A stretch of DNA of 42,655 nucleotides from Bacteroidaceae bacterium (GCA_017645305.1 JAGCPD010000030.1:1-42655), one strand, 5' to 3'; shown: positions 7,904-16,431, counted from the first letter of the stretch. Notes: generated by a model not told the origin, from the sequence alone. Program-made: numbers and translations.

Positions 7904-9066
7904 CTTACAGTCACCTTGGCTGCCAATGCCTTACACTTATCACGCAAGGCATCCTGCGAGGCCGTCAGTTCATCCCAACACACTACCACACCCATTCTAC
8001 GGCCTACATGTGCCTCGGGTTTGCCGAAAATACGCAGATAGGTACGCTGTGCGGCACAGACATCCTCCATACCTTTATACTGAGGCGCATCTGTCTCTAC
8101 AGGCGACAGGATAACTGCCGAAGCCCCCTGACGCTCCTGTGTTATTTCAGGAATAGGCAAACCCAGTACAGCACGGCAATGCAACTCAAACTCACTCAGA
8201 TTCTGGGTGCCTGCCAACGTAACCATTCCTGTATCATGCGGCCGTGGACTCAATTCGCTGAAGATTACGCCTTCCTTCTCGCTGACAAAGAACTCCACGC
8301 CCCAGATACCGGCTCCCGTCAAAGCCGACGTCACTTTATCTGCCATTTGCTGAGCAGTTTTCAGATGCTCAGGTTTCATAGCACGTGGCTGAAAACTCTC
8401 GCGATAATCCCCACCTTTTTGTACGTGACCTATTGGAGCACAGAAAAGAGTCGGACCGTTCTTCTGGGTTACCGTAAGCAGAGTAATCTCATAGTCAAAT
8501 GGTATGAACTGCTCCACTATCACCTCCATGATATCACCTCGGCTTCCGCCACAAGCATTCTCCCAGGCATTCTCCAACTCGTTTTCAGCATCCACCTTGC
8601 TTTGTCCGTGACCGCTACTGCTCATTAGCGGCTTAACAATACAGGGGAAGCCTATCTTGGCAGCCGCATCCTTCAGCTCGCTGAAAGTGCTTGCATACAG
8701 ATAATTGGCCGTCTTCAGCCCCAGTTCTGTATGTGCCAGTTCACGAATCGCCTTTCTGTTCATCGTATAGTTAACAGCCTTTGCACTTGGTACAACGTGT
8801 ATGCCTGCCTTTTCAAACTCGTAAAGTTTCTCTGTACGTATGGCTTCTATCTCCGGGACAATGATGTCGGGCTTCACCTCCTCCACAACTTTTTGCAGCG
8901 CATCACCATCCAGCATACTGAAGACTCTACGTTCATCAGCCACCTGCATAGCCGGGGCATTGTCATACTTATCACATGCTACCACGTATTGTCCTTTACG
9001 CTTGCAGGCAATCACAAACTCCTTGCCCAATTCACCGGAACCTAAAAGAAGAATTTTCTTTACCAT
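7900..9066 (-). CDS. purT: formate-dependent phosphoribosylglycinamide formyltransferase (PurT)
   Basis: This 388-residue ATP-grasp enzyme makes formyl-GAR from GAR, formate and ATP in purine synthesis. The N-terminal pre-ATP-grasp loop is [19 protein letters not shown], the ATP-binding segment includes [15 protein letters not shown] (about 153-167), and the metal site lies in [20 protein letters not shown] (about 265-284). HDTGMVT follows, as expected for PurT. The length matches the family. It lies 32 bp downstream of rarA on the same strand, separated by a heptamer array, and is probably in the same transcript. Confidence 0.93.
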   Translation of the reverse strand: MVKKILLLGSGELGKEFVIACKRKGQYVVACDKYDNAPAMQVADERRVFSMLDGDALQKVVEEVKPDIIVPEIEAIRTEKLYEFEKAGIHVVPSAKAVNYTMNRKAIRELAHTELGLKTANYLYASTFSELKDAAAKIGFPCIVKPLMSSSGHGQSKVDAENELENAWENACGGSRGDIMEVIVEQFIPFDYEITLLTVTQKNGPTLFCAPIGHVQKGGDYRESFQPRAMKPEHLKTAQQMADKVTSALTGAGIWGVEFFVSEKEGVIFSELSPRPHDTGMVTLAGTQNLSEFELHCRAVLGLPIPEITQERQGASAVILSPVETDAPQYKGMEDVCAAQRTYLRIFGKPEAHVGRRMGVVVCWDELTASQDALRDKCKALAAKVTVS

Positions 9067-9076
9067 ATTTATTTAA

Positions 9077-9111
9077 TTCATAATTAACAATTCAATGTTC
9101 AATGCTTATAC
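9077..9111. repeat. heptamer array across the rarA stop
   Basis: Five 7-bp units: TTCATAA, TTAACAA, TTCAATG, TTCAATG, CTTATAC. The array fills the gap between rarA and purT and contains the rarA stop (complement of 9099-9101). Confidence 0.7.
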
Positions 9112-10373
9112 CTTTCGCCCCAGCACTGAATCATCCGCTGCAGCAATTTGTCCTCGGCAGGATTCGGCTGTGCGTGCCATAATCGCATTTTCTGTAAGCC
9201 GTCAGGCAGGAACTGCTGTTCTACGAAATGTCCTTCGTAATCATGAGCATATTTATAGCCTTCACTATACCCGAGCTGTTCCATCAGTTTGGTAGGAGCA
9301 TTGCGCAAATGCAAGGGAACAGGCTGATTTCCTGTCTGCTGTACTCTTTGCAACGCTTCGTTGATTGCCATATAGGCCGAATTGCTCTTAGGACTTGTCG
9401 CAAGATAGATGGTAGCCTCCGCCAAAGGAATACGTCCCTCAGGCCATCCTATCTTCATTACGGCATCAAAGGCGGCATTGGCAAGTAGCAGGGCATTGGG
9501 ATTGGCAAGCCCAATATCCTCACTGGCACTTATCACCAGCCTGCGAGCAATGAAGGCAGGATCTTCCCCACCCTCTATCATTCTTGCCAGCCAATAAATA
9601 GCCGCATCGGGGTCGCTGCCCCTGATGCTCTTTATAAAGGCCGAAATGATATCGTAGTGCATCTCGCCATCCTTGTCGTATGCAAGAGGATTCTGCTGTA
9701 GGCGTTCTGCCACAATCCTGTCTGTAACCAAGACCTTGTCTTCCTTCTCTGCCCCTTCATAAAGCAGTTCCAGGATATTCAGCAGTTTACGGGCATCCCC
9801 TCCGCTGTAACGCATCAGGGCAGCCGTCTCCTGCATCTCAAAGGGCTTTTGCTTTAAGACAACATCCTGCTTTGTCACCCTATCCGCCAAAGCCATCAGA
9901 TCTTCCTGTTCCAAGGGCTTTAAGGTATAAACCTGACACCTGCTCAGCAAAGGTCTGATTACCTCGAAAGAAGGATTCTCCGTCGTGGCACCTATCAGCG
10001 TTACCACACCCTGCTCTACAGCCCCCAGCAAAGAGTCTTGTTGCGACTTGCTGAAACGGTGAATCTCATCGATAAAAAGAATGGGTGTTGCCGTATTGAA
10101 AAATCTGTTCCCCTTGGCTTTTTCAATTACATCACGAACATCCTTGACACCGCTGGTTACAGCACTTAAAGTATAGAAGGGTGTCTTCAGCTGATGGGCT
10201 ATGATGGTAGCCAGCGTTGTCTTTCCCACACCGGGAGGTCCCCACAGGATGAAACTGCTCAAGCGGCCGCTTTCAATCATACGACGAAGAACAGCACCCG
10301 GACCTACCAGATGTTGCTGCCCGACATAATCGTCGAGCGTAAGAGGACGCATTCTTTCTGCTAATGGTGGCAT
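9099..10373 (-). CDS. rarA: replication-associated recombination protein A (RarA/MgsA), AAA+ ATPase
   Basis: This 424-residue clamp-loader-like AAA+ ATPase acts at stalled replication forks. Motifs in order: PLTLDDYVGQQHLVG (about 10-24), Walker A ILWGPPGVGKTTLA (about 42-55), Walker B PILFIDEIHRFSKSQQD (about 97-113), sensor 1 GATTENPSFEV, and a C-terminal MgsA tetramerisation region ending in HDYEGHFVEQQFLPDG. Length is typical. The start codon lies only 8 bp beyond a TACTTTTG promoter box, so the leader is very short. purT follows downstream. Confidence 0.93.
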   Translation of the reverse strand: MPPLAERMRPLTLDDYVGQQHLVGPGAVLRRMIESGRLSSFILWGPPGVGKTTLATIIAHQLKTPFYTLSAVTSGVKDVRDVIEKAKGNRFFNTATPILFIDEIHRFSKSQQDSLLGAVEQGVVTLIGATTENPSFEVIRPLLSRCQVYTLKPLEQEDLMALADRVTKQDVVLKQKPFEMQETAALMRYSGGDARKLLNILELLYEGAEKEDKVLVTDRIVAERLQQNPLAYDKDGEMHYDIISAFIKSIRGSDPDAAIYWLARMIEGGEDPAFIARRLVISASEDIGLANPNALLLANAAFDAVMKIGWPEGRIPLAEATIYLATSPKSNSAYMAINEALQRVQQTGNQPVPLHLRNAPTKLMEQLGYSEGYKYAHDYEGHFVEQQFLPDGLQKMRLWHAQPNPAEDKLLQRMIQCWGERYKH

Positions 10374-10388
10374 ATCAATTGCAAAAGT

Positions 10389-10448
10389 ACAATTTTATTT
10401 ACAATTTACCGATTTACTGTTTACAATTTATTTGCGATTTTACAATTT
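10389..10448. repeat. AT-rich ACAATTT repeat region
   Basis: Multiple copies of ACAATTT and ATTT-type words with mostly 7-bp spacing fill the divergent region between rarA and the first glycosyltransferase. Phasing is looser than in the other arrays. The rarA -7 box, TACTTTTG on the minus strand, lies at about 10382-10389 beside it. Confidence 0.5.
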
Positions 10449-10479
10449 AGCCATTCTTTTTTTGCTTTTCACATTTAAA

Positions 10480-10525
10480 TTATGAACGGTAAATTGTGAA
10501 TTATGAATTATCTTTTGTATCTTTG
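10480..10525 (+). promoter_or_regulatory. promoter of glycosyltransferase 1, abutting a heptamer array
   Basis: The array TTATGAA, CGGTAAA, TTGTGAA, TTATGAA, TTATCTT (10480-10514) is followed at once by the -7 box TATCTTTG (10518-10525). A -33-like TTG lies inside the array (10494-10496). The ATG at 10531 is only 5 bp beyond the box, so the mRNA would be leaderless or almost so. Confidence 0.6.
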
Positions 10526-10530
10526 CCCTC

Positions 10531-11406
10531 ATGAAACTATCAATTTTAATACCGACCTTTAACCAAGACTGCACCCAATTGGTGCACGACCTCTTGGAAC
10601 AGCTCCCCAAGGATGCCGAAATAATAGTGGCAGACGACGGTAGTACTGCTGCTCCTATCCGTGAAAACAACGCTACCATAGCGCAACTGCCCCAATGCCG
10701 TTTCTGGCAAGCTAAGATGAATCTGGGCCGGGCCAAAATACGCAATTTACTGGCAGAGATGGCTCAGGGCGAATGGATTCTTTTCATCGATAGCGATGCA
10801 CAGGTTCGCAGCCGGGATTATATCTCCTCTTACCTAAGCCAGACAGAGGGATATCAGGTAATCTGTGGCGGAACAGGTAATTTCGAAAGCTGCCCGTCAC
10901 CTGACAAGACCCTGCGTTACAAATACGAGATACATCGCGAACACAAACGTACGCTTAAACTGCGAAGGAAAAAGCCCTATGCACAGTTCTCGACTTTCAA
11001 TTTTATGATACTGCGCGAGCTCTTCCTGCAAATACGTTTCTGCAACGACATCTGCGATTACGGGCACGAGGATACGCTATTCGGCCTGGAACTGAAAGAC
11101 CGCAAGGTTCCCGTCTTGCATATCGACAACAAACTCATCCATACTGGTTTGGAACCCACCCCTGCATACTTGCGTAAGGTAAAGACCTTTCTGTTTACCC
11201 TTTCACGATTAGACGAGAAAGTACAACGGCGGATTACCATATCAGCCATCGCCCTGTTCTTGAAAAAAAGTCATCTGAAGGGTCTGGTTGTATGGCTGTT
11301 CAATGTAAGCAACCATCAAATAAAACAGAACTTGTTTAGCAAAAACCCTTCTCTGTTACTCTTCAAACTATACAAGATAGGGTTCTTCTGTAAAATAATG
11401 CCATAA
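10531..11406 (+). CDS. family 2 glycosyltransferase 1
   Basis: This 291-residue GT-A-fold glycosyltransferase starts MKLSILIPTFNQD, the classic GT2 opening strand. An acidic nucleotide site follows in IIVADDGST (about 33-41) and the DxD-type motif in WILFIDSDAQV (about 83-93). CGYGHEDT-like residues (YGHEDTLFGLEL, about 180-191) supply the likely catalytic ED pair. There is no signal peptide; it is a cytosolic or membrane-associated enzyme that would add a sugar to a cell-surface glycan. Donor and acceptor are unknown. A paralogue of similar length follows 105 bp downstream. Confidence 0.85.
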   Translation: MKLSILIPTFNQDCTQLVHDLLEQLPKDAEIIVADDGSTAAPIRENNATIAQLPQCRFWQAKMNLGRAKIRNLLAEMAQGEWILFIDSDAQVRSRDYISSYLSQTEGYQVICGGTGNFESCPSPDKTLRYKYEIHREHKRTLKLRRKKPYAQFSTFNFMILRELFLQIRFCNDICDYGHEDTLFGLELKDRKVPVLHIDNKLIHTGLEPTPAYLRKVKTFLFTLSRLDEKVQRRITISAIALFLKKSHLKGLVVWLFNVSNHQIKQNLFSKNPSLLLFKLYKIGFFCKIMP

Positions 11407-11511
11407 GACTTATTGGGTTCCTCTTCAATTTAGTTTAAAAAGCATTAGACAGAGCACTATTTACGCGCTAACTAAAGAATATTTGCAGGCCAGTTGGGTG
11501 TATTCTTCACT

Positions 11512-12390
11512 ATGAGATTGTCTATTTTAATTCCCGTATATAATCAGGATTGCACAAAATTGGTTGCTGATTTATTAGATCAATGTAATAAGACAGACAT
11601 TGATTTCGAAATACTGGTGATGGACGATGGTTCCACCAACAGACAAACGCTACAAACGAATCGCAAGATTGCAAATTGGGAGCATTGCACTCTTCATGAA
11701 TTCGGGCACAACCAAGGACGTTCCTGTATTCGGAACCGCCTGGTTAAGGAAAGCACGGGTGAATACCTACTAATGATAGACAGTGATGCGATAGTAGAGA
11801 GAAAAGATTTTATCCAAAACTATTTGGACTGTCTGCAACCCAACACTGTTATATGTGGTGGCATATTGCATCCCGAGAATCTCAAATGTGCCAATCAAAG
11901 GCTACGTTACATGTACGAAAAAAAATGTGAATCTAAATTTACCGCGGCATGTAGAAACCAGTCCCCATATCAAAACCTTCGAACCTTCAACATGCTTATT
12001 CCCAGAAGAGTTGCCTTAGCACATCCTTTTAACGAGAATATACAGAACTATGGCTACGAAGACACACTTATTGGAAAAGAGTTGGAGCAAGACAACATAC
12101 AGGTTCTTCACATTGACAATCCTTTAATTAATGGAGACATCGAAGACAGCCATATTTTCCTGAAAAAAACAGAAGAATCCTTGCGCACGCTAAAACAGCA
12201 CGAAAGTGAGATACGCGGCTATTCATCCCTCATACAAGTATATGACAAGTTAAGAAGTCTGCATCTTGTATGGTTTGTATCCTTAGCATACCACCTGCTG
12301 AACATTCCTATACGCCAACTTTTATTATCGCGTTGGCCCATATTCCATGTCTTCCAGTTCTACAAGCTCGGATATTACTGCACCCTCTGA
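11512..12390 (+). CDS. family 2 glycosyltransferase 2 (paralogue)
   Basis: ATG 11512 (MRLSILIPVYNQDC) is chosen over an upstream TTG because it aligns with the start of the paralogue; this gives 292 residues. It has the same layout as its neighbour: LVMDDGST, a DxD motif in YLLMIDSDAIV, then NYGYEDTLIGKEL and VLHIDNPLING, which match VLHIDNKLIHT in the first copy. The two are an old tandem duplication that has diverged considerably. It probably acts in the same surface-glycan pathway. The gene is AT-richer than its partner. It converges with the GH130 gene, with 85 bp between the stops. Confidence 0.85.
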   Translation: MRLSILIPVYNQDCTKLVADLLDQCNKTDIDFEILVMDDGSTNRQTLQTNRKIANWEHCTLHEFGHNQGRSCIRNRLVKESTGEYLLMIDSDAIVERKDFIQNYLDCLQPNTVICGGILHPENLKCANQRLRYMYEKKCESKFTAACRNQSPYQNLRTFNMLIPRRVALAHPFNENIQNYGYEDTLIGKELEQDNIQVLHIDNPLINGDIEDSHIFLKKTEESLRTLKQHESEIRGYSSLIQVYDKLRSLHLVWFVSLAYHLLNIPIRQLLLSRWPIFHVFQFYKLGYYCTL

Positions 12391-12475
12391 ATCTATCAGA
12401 ATCCGTTTTACCTCCAACGTGAAGAAGCTGTTGTACAAATGCCAGACTCTATATGACAGAATTCTTGCCGGGGCT

Positions 12476-14833
12476 TTATTTCAGGACTTTACGGTTTCCC
12501 TTTATAAAGATGCCCTTCTTCCGTTGAGAATTGAGGGTTGAGGATTGAAGGTTAATCAGGCGTCCGCTTAGGTCGTATGTTGCGCCGAAAAATTGGCTTT
12601 CCCCTTCAGGATGCCCGTCTGAACCTTCTTCATTCTTCACCCTTAACTCTTCCATTATGCCATCCTCTGATTCGGCTTCCGTTCCATAGATATGAAAGGC
12701 ATACAGCGCAGGAGCCGTTGCCTTGTTCATCGTTTCGTTTGTACGGGGGAATACCAGCTTCACATAGCGGCACCTTATTGGGGTTGACAGATTATGCAGC
12801 TTCTTATTGACACTGCCCCCATTCTTCTTGTCGGCAGCCATCGTCCAGCATTCGTTCCCGTCACCTGACGGCGAGATTAGCGAGAGGTCGGGACACTCGT
12901 CCGACAAGAATATCTGGTAGGCATCCATATTCGTAGCCGATTCATCCATACTCTTGGCATCGTAAAGCAGGAAGCGCTTAACATTATATGATTTTTCCAA
13001 ATCTATCAGCACGTATCTGAGCGGATCTGAAACGGGAATTCCCTGCGAAGGCCGCCAAGCCCGGCTCTTGTCGGCCGTTCCTGTCAGCAGGTTTAAGGGA
13101 GAGCCCAACTGAGCCGAAACATCATAAGACATCAGTACCGTCTTTCCTGCACCTATAATTCCGTCTGTCCGGCTGATATCACGGACAAACTCACCGTATA
13201 TATCACATCCATATAGCCGGATGGCATTATCTGCCTCGCCTGAAGGCCGTGTGCCACGTGTAAAGACCAGTTTTACGTAGCGAGCCTCAACAGGGGGGAA
13301 CGACACGTCCTTTATATCCTTGCCTTCCACATTTTCCTCGTGAGCCACAAGCTGCCACCCTTCCGTAGTATTGGTACGTGTATAGACCCACCATTCAGGC
13401 ACGTTACCGCAGTTTGCCTCGCGCTGTCCCACATCCCTTACCACCACCCTGCCGATGCTGTAGATGCTCGTAAACTCCATCACCACCCAGGGATTGGCTG
13501 TGCTGGTATCACACCACTTACTATTGGGATACAGGTAGCTGGCATTCATATTCATGGGACCCTCACTCTCCTTTGTACAGCCGCTGTAGGAATGAACAAA
13601 GCAGCGCATCTTCCCGCTGTTTACCGATTCCAATTGGTTTACTACTCCTTCCGGCACGTCTGCCGTTGGTAATGGGTCGCCCACATGAGGTGATGTCTTA
13701 GGGTCGTAAACAGCCACACCGACAAAGGAATCGGCACAGCCGTAATACAGGAAATACTTATCCTGGTGATATACCAGCCCTTCCACGAACACGGTACCGG
13801 CGGAATATTGCCCGGTCTTCTCGAAAGCTGCCATAGGACGGAAGAAAGGCTTGTCCAGCCTGTCAAGCAATGTCAAGGGGTTGTCTTTGCTGAAGAGCAT
13901 CTGACCCGCAGCGTATGTTCCGGCAGCCAGACTGGTATCACCGTCAGAACCGCTTTTGTTCTTACCATTATATATAAGAATAATACCATACTCCGTTACA
14001 ACGGCAGGAGGGCCGCACTCCGTCATAGTACTGTCAAAATGTCCGTTCCGGGGCTTGGCCAACGACTTCAGGCTGCCGTCTTCGTTTACCAACGGAGTCC
14101 AGTTAACAAGGTCCTCGCTCGTTGCGCCATACACAGCGTATTCGCCCCAGTACATAAAGTATTTCAGTTCACCGTTAATCCTAACCTTACAGGCCTGTAG
14201 GCGACCGTCCTTTACCTCCGTTACGATAGAGCCTGACTTGCAGAACTGGTTGTTGAACTTGCCGTCGTAAGCATACTGGAAACAGGGGCCGTGGTGCGTC
14301 CACGTCTGCAGGTCGGGACTTGTTGCCACGCTCAGTCGGGCAGTTTTACGGTCGTATGCCGTGTAAGTCATCACATACAGAGGCTTACCGTCGATACTGG
14401 CTTCCACTACCCTGGGGTCCTCGCAACCGCCCGTCCATTCATATTTCATTGACATTGCCGAAGAGTCCGGGAACATAACAGGCGTCTTTTGGCGGTAGTC
14501 TATCCTTATGCCGTCGGCACTCTCTGTATATCCTATGCGCGAGGTCCTCTTACCTATCCCCACATTCGGATTGTCCTCGGCACGGTACAGGATGCACACC
14601 TTCCCGTCCTTCTCCACCGCAGCAGGGTTGAATGTATCGGCACATTCCCACTTTACCCTTGTGCCCGTCATGGGACAGAGGAACAGCGTATTTGTTACAG
14701 GCTGTATCAGAGGATTCACCCCCTCGGGGCGTTCAAAGCCGCCCAGCGCCCATTTGGGCAGCACATTAACGTCTGCCGGCAAGTAGGTATTGCAACAAAG
14801 CAACAGCAGGATATATAAAAGTCTTTGCATCAT
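12476..14833 (-). CDS. secreted GH130-type glycoside phosphorylase/hydrolase with C-terminal discoidin-like domains
   Basis: This 785-residue protein has an N-terminal signal (MMQRLLYILLLLCCN), possibly a lipoprotein box ending at Cys13 or Cys14. Residues 25-390 form a five-bladed propeller of the GH130 type: FNPAAVEKDGKVCILYRA (about 68-85), SRIGYTESADGI (about 98-109) and the catalytic-Asp motif GCEDPR (136-141). GH130 enzymes act on beta-mannosides, by phosphorolysis or hydrolysis; which one cannot be told here. Residues about 400-710 contain two F5/8-type (discoidin) carbohydrate-binding domains (VVMEFTSIYSIGRVVV and YVLIDLEKSYNVKRFLL). The tail has a YDLSGR...GIFIKGNRK sorting-like end, and the linker to it is built of two heptamer arrays. 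Confidence 0.82.
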   Translation of the reverse strand: MMQRLLYILLLLCCNTYLPADVNVLPKWALGGFERPEGVNPLIQPVTNTLFLCPMTGTRVKWECADTFNPAAVEKDGKVCILYRAEDNPNVGIGKRTSRIGYTESADGIRIDYRQKTPVMFPDSSAMSMKYEWTGGCEDPRVVEASIDGKPLYVMTYTAYDRKTARLSVATSPDLQTWTHHGPCFQYAYDGKFNNQFCKSGSIVTEVKDGRLQACKVRINGELKYFMYWGEYAVYGATSEDLVNWTPLVNEDGSLKSLAKPRNGHFDSTMTECGPPAVVTEYGIILIYNGKNKSGSDGDTSLAAGTYAAGQMLFSKDNPLTLLDRLDKPFFRPMAAFEKTGQYSAGTVFVEGLVYHQDKYFLYYGCADSFVGVAVYDPKTSPHVGDPLPTADVPEGVVNQLESVNSGKMRCFVHSYSGCTKESEGPMNMNASYLYPNSKWCDTSTANPWVVMEFTSIYSIGRVVVRDVGQREANCGNVPEWWVYTRTNTTEGWQLVAHEENVEGKDIKDVSFPPVEARYVKLVFTRGTRPSGEADNAIRLYGCDIYGEFVRDISRTDGIIGAGKTVLMSYDVSAQLGSPLNLLTGTADKSRAWRPSQGIPVSDPLRYVLIDLEKSYNVKRFLLYDAKSMDESATNMDAYQIFLSDECPDLSLISPSGDGNECWTMAADKKNGGSVNKKLHNLSTPIRCRYVKLVFPRTNETMNKATAPALYAFHIYGTEAESEDGIMEELRVKNEEGSDGHPEGESQFFGATYDLSGRLINLQSSTLNSQRKKGIFIKGNRKVLK
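12523..12557. repeat. heptamer array inside the GH130 coding tail
   Basis: On the plus strand the units are GTTGAGA, ATTGAGG, GTTGAGG, ATTGAAG, GTTAATC. In the protein they encode the NLQSSTLNSQR stretch between YDLSGR and GIFIKG, splitting the C-terminal motif. Confidence 0.75.
12624..12658. repeat. heptamer array inside the GH130 linker
   Basis: On the plus strand the units are CCTTCTT, CATTCTT, CACCCTT, AACTCTT, CCATTAT. They encode the MEELRVKNEEG linker that precedes the C-terminal tail. Confidence 0.72.
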
Positions 14834-14863
14834 CAGGTTGTATAATTTTTACCAATTACGCCG

Positions 14864-14894
14864 CAAAGATACAAAGAATTTTGCAACCAGACAA
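14864..14894 (-). promoter_or_regulatory. promoter of the GH130 gene
   Basis: Minus strand: -33 TTGT (14891-14894), 19-bp spacer, -7 TATCTTTG (14864-14871). It lies about 30 bp before the start codon. Confidence 0.7.
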
Positions 14895-14920
14895 GTTGTA
14901 TGCCGTATATTATAAGCTGT

Positions 14921-15534
14921 TTACTTCACCATCACCTTCTTCCCATTCACTATGTAGATTCCGGGCTTTAATTTCCCATTTCCAACAGACTGGCCAGAGA
15001 GGTTGTAAACAGCATCAGCGGATTTTTCACTTTTCACTCTTTCATTTTTCACTTCCGTAATCCCGTCCGTATCTTCGCTGCCGAAATATTCCCTCCATGT
15101 GCTGCCATTAAAATATTGCGGAGTCCAGCCCTTGGACTTTGCCGCTGTAACCTGCGTGGTAGTCATCACGTTCTGCTCGTTTGTGTAAAATATGACAGAT
15201 ATCTTTGAACGGCCTATTATTACGGTTGGCAGGCTCTTCACCAGGGCATCCATCCCTGCACCCTTTATCTGGTTTTTGTGGCAGTACAGTTTTGTCAGCG
15301 CAGTGAAAAACTCTATACCCTTCAAACTCTGGATGTTATTGTTACTCACACCGATTTCCGTAATCCCGCAATCTCCTCCTCCGTCAGAACGCCGTCAGCA
15401 CCATACGTCTGAGCGAGCAAATAGCTACGGAAGTTGGCATCAGGGAAGTTTGTCTCGTTAATTTCCACATCAGCCCAAGATGTCGAGGCCGTGAGCAACA
15501 GGAAAAGAGAAATGAGTAATTGTCTTGCTTTCAT
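14921..15534 (-). pseudogene. frameshifted small secreted LRR/EF-hand-like protein
   Basis: Two frames join into one 204-residue paralogue of the large LRR protein at 38605-42405. The first frame (15346-15534) has the signal peptide (LLISLFLLLTASTSWA), then INETNFPDANFR and GVLTEEEIAG, after which it runs to an early stop. The second frame (14921-15349) continues with NIQSLKGIEFFTALTKLYC, a single terminal module and the tail GIYIVNGKKVMVK. The break lies at 15364-15367, where a GGG run on the coding strand appears one base short. The second frame could start at GTG 15349, which overlaps the TGA of the first by 4 bp. The cause may be true decay, a slippage switch or an assembly error. The promoter and tail look intact. 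Confidence 0.85.
15021..15055. repeat. heptamer array inside the small LRR gene linker
   Basis: Plus strand: GATTTTT, CACTTTT, CACTCTT, TCATTTT, TCACTTC. It encodes the EVKNERVKSEKS linker just before the C-terminal tail YNLSGQ. Confidence 0.72.
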
Positions 15535-15556
15535 TGTTATAATAGTTTATCGGTTT

Positions 15557-15640
15557 TCTGTAATATCGGAAATTCAATGGGAAATTAAAGAAACTCCCCG
15601 AACGTAGTACAAAGATACGAGGAATTTATTTAATGGCAAA
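15557..15640 (-). promoter_or_regulatory. promoter and conserved leader of the small LRR gene
   Basis: Minus strand: -33 TTTG (15637-15640), 19-bp spacer, -7 TATCTTTG (15610-15617). The leader 15557-15620 matches 42436-42500, upstream of the large LRR gene, at about 80% of positions, including TCTGWAATATCGGAA and a CCCGAAC..GGTAC block. Confidence 0.75.
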
Positions 15641-15700
15641 ATCTTTGAGAAGGAAATGTTTGGAATGTCAGAATAAAAGGAGCACCCGCAGGTGGTGCAT

Positions 15701-15893
15701 CTGTCATAACAAATGACAGATGACAGTTTATATATGCGGAGCTATCTTTGCGGATAGAGAGATGGAAGAATAACACAATAAAGTTTTATTTATTTACTTA
15801 ATTATTATTAAAGATATTTATAAGGCTACCCTGTCATAATCTTAGGCTGTAAAACACCCATCAAAAATAAAACTGTCATCTGTCATCTGTCAT
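15701..15893. repeat. inverted-repeat element built of CTGTCAT heptamers
   Basis: The left end has CTGTCAT (15701-15707) and two reversed copies (15713-15726). The right end has three direct copies (15873-15893). The arms ATGACAGATGACAGTTT (15713-15729) and its exact complement (15870-15886) enclose 140 bp. A further CTGTCAT sits at 15831 and a -7-like TATCTTTG at 15743-15750. No ORF lies inside. It could be a small non-autonomous element or a structured RNA. Confidence 0.6.
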
Positions 15894-16185
15894 TCCTTGG
15901 CTGGGAGGTGCAGAGACGAAAAGGTTAGCCTCCGTTATCCGTCAATAAGGGTGCATTATTGCGAGCAAAAAAATATTCAAGAAAAACCTTAATTTCTCTG
16001 TTAAAATAAATTGTATATTAGTTGTATAATTCAAAAGATTTGTTGTATCTTCGTAGTGTAAACAAAGAGGTAAAAGATTAAGGTTTCAGGATAACAATTG
16101 TATAGTTTTCAGGGCAGAAAAGGTGGGGTGTTTGAGCATGAAATATAGGGTTTTTCAGACATAAAAGGTATAGGTTTTTGGGTAA
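15894..16185. other. intergenic stretch without a gene
   Basis: No credible ORF or RNA gene is seen. It contains a weak promoter-like TATCTTCG (16045-16052) and two related words of about 23 bp (ATAGTTTTCAGGGCAGAAAA at 16102 and ATAGGGTTTTTCAGACATAA at 16145), each followed by AAGGT. Confidence 0.4.
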
Positions 16186-16378
16186 CCCCCCCCCGGGCGA
16201 CATGCTGACTGTCACTCTGGCAGCAACGGTAGGTGTCAACACCAGCAATCAGTTCGCCAAGAACAGTAGGTTTGAGAAGGCTTCAACACTGACTACCTCA
16301 GTGGCTGATAAGGATGAAGAGAACGAAAACCAAAACCAAAACGAAAACCAAAACTTTTTTGGAGAGGATAATTGTTAA
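16186..16378 (+). other. poly-C tract followed by a short low-confidence ORF or gene remnant
   Basis: A run of nine C (16186-16194) is followed by an open frame. From ATG 16202 it gives 58 residues (MLTVTLAATVGVNTSN...), ending in an Asn/Gln/Glu-rich tail encoded by hexamer repeats. The first half looks like the tail of a larger secreted protein. It may be a remnant; the poly-C run is a potential slippage site. No family is recognised. Confidence 0.3.
16321..16354. repeat. AAAACS hexamer repeat
   Basis: Tandem GAAAAC/CAAAAC/CAAAAC/GAAAAC/CAAAAC units. The complement resembles the hexamer tract in the signal peptide of the PorD gene at 31705. Confidence 0.65.
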
Positions 16379-16431
16379 TTGTTCATTATTAATTGTTAAT
16401 TGAGAAAAGGGTTAGTGGTTAGCCGTTAGCT
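16371..16431. repeat. two heptamer arrays at the 3' end of the S66 peptidase gene
   Basis: Units ATTGTTA, ATTGTTC, ATTATTA, ATTGTTA, ATTGAGA (16371-16405), then GTTAGTG, GTTAGCC, GTTAGCT (16411-16431). The last unit reaches the stop codon of the peptidase (complement of 16430-16432). Confidence 0.75.
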
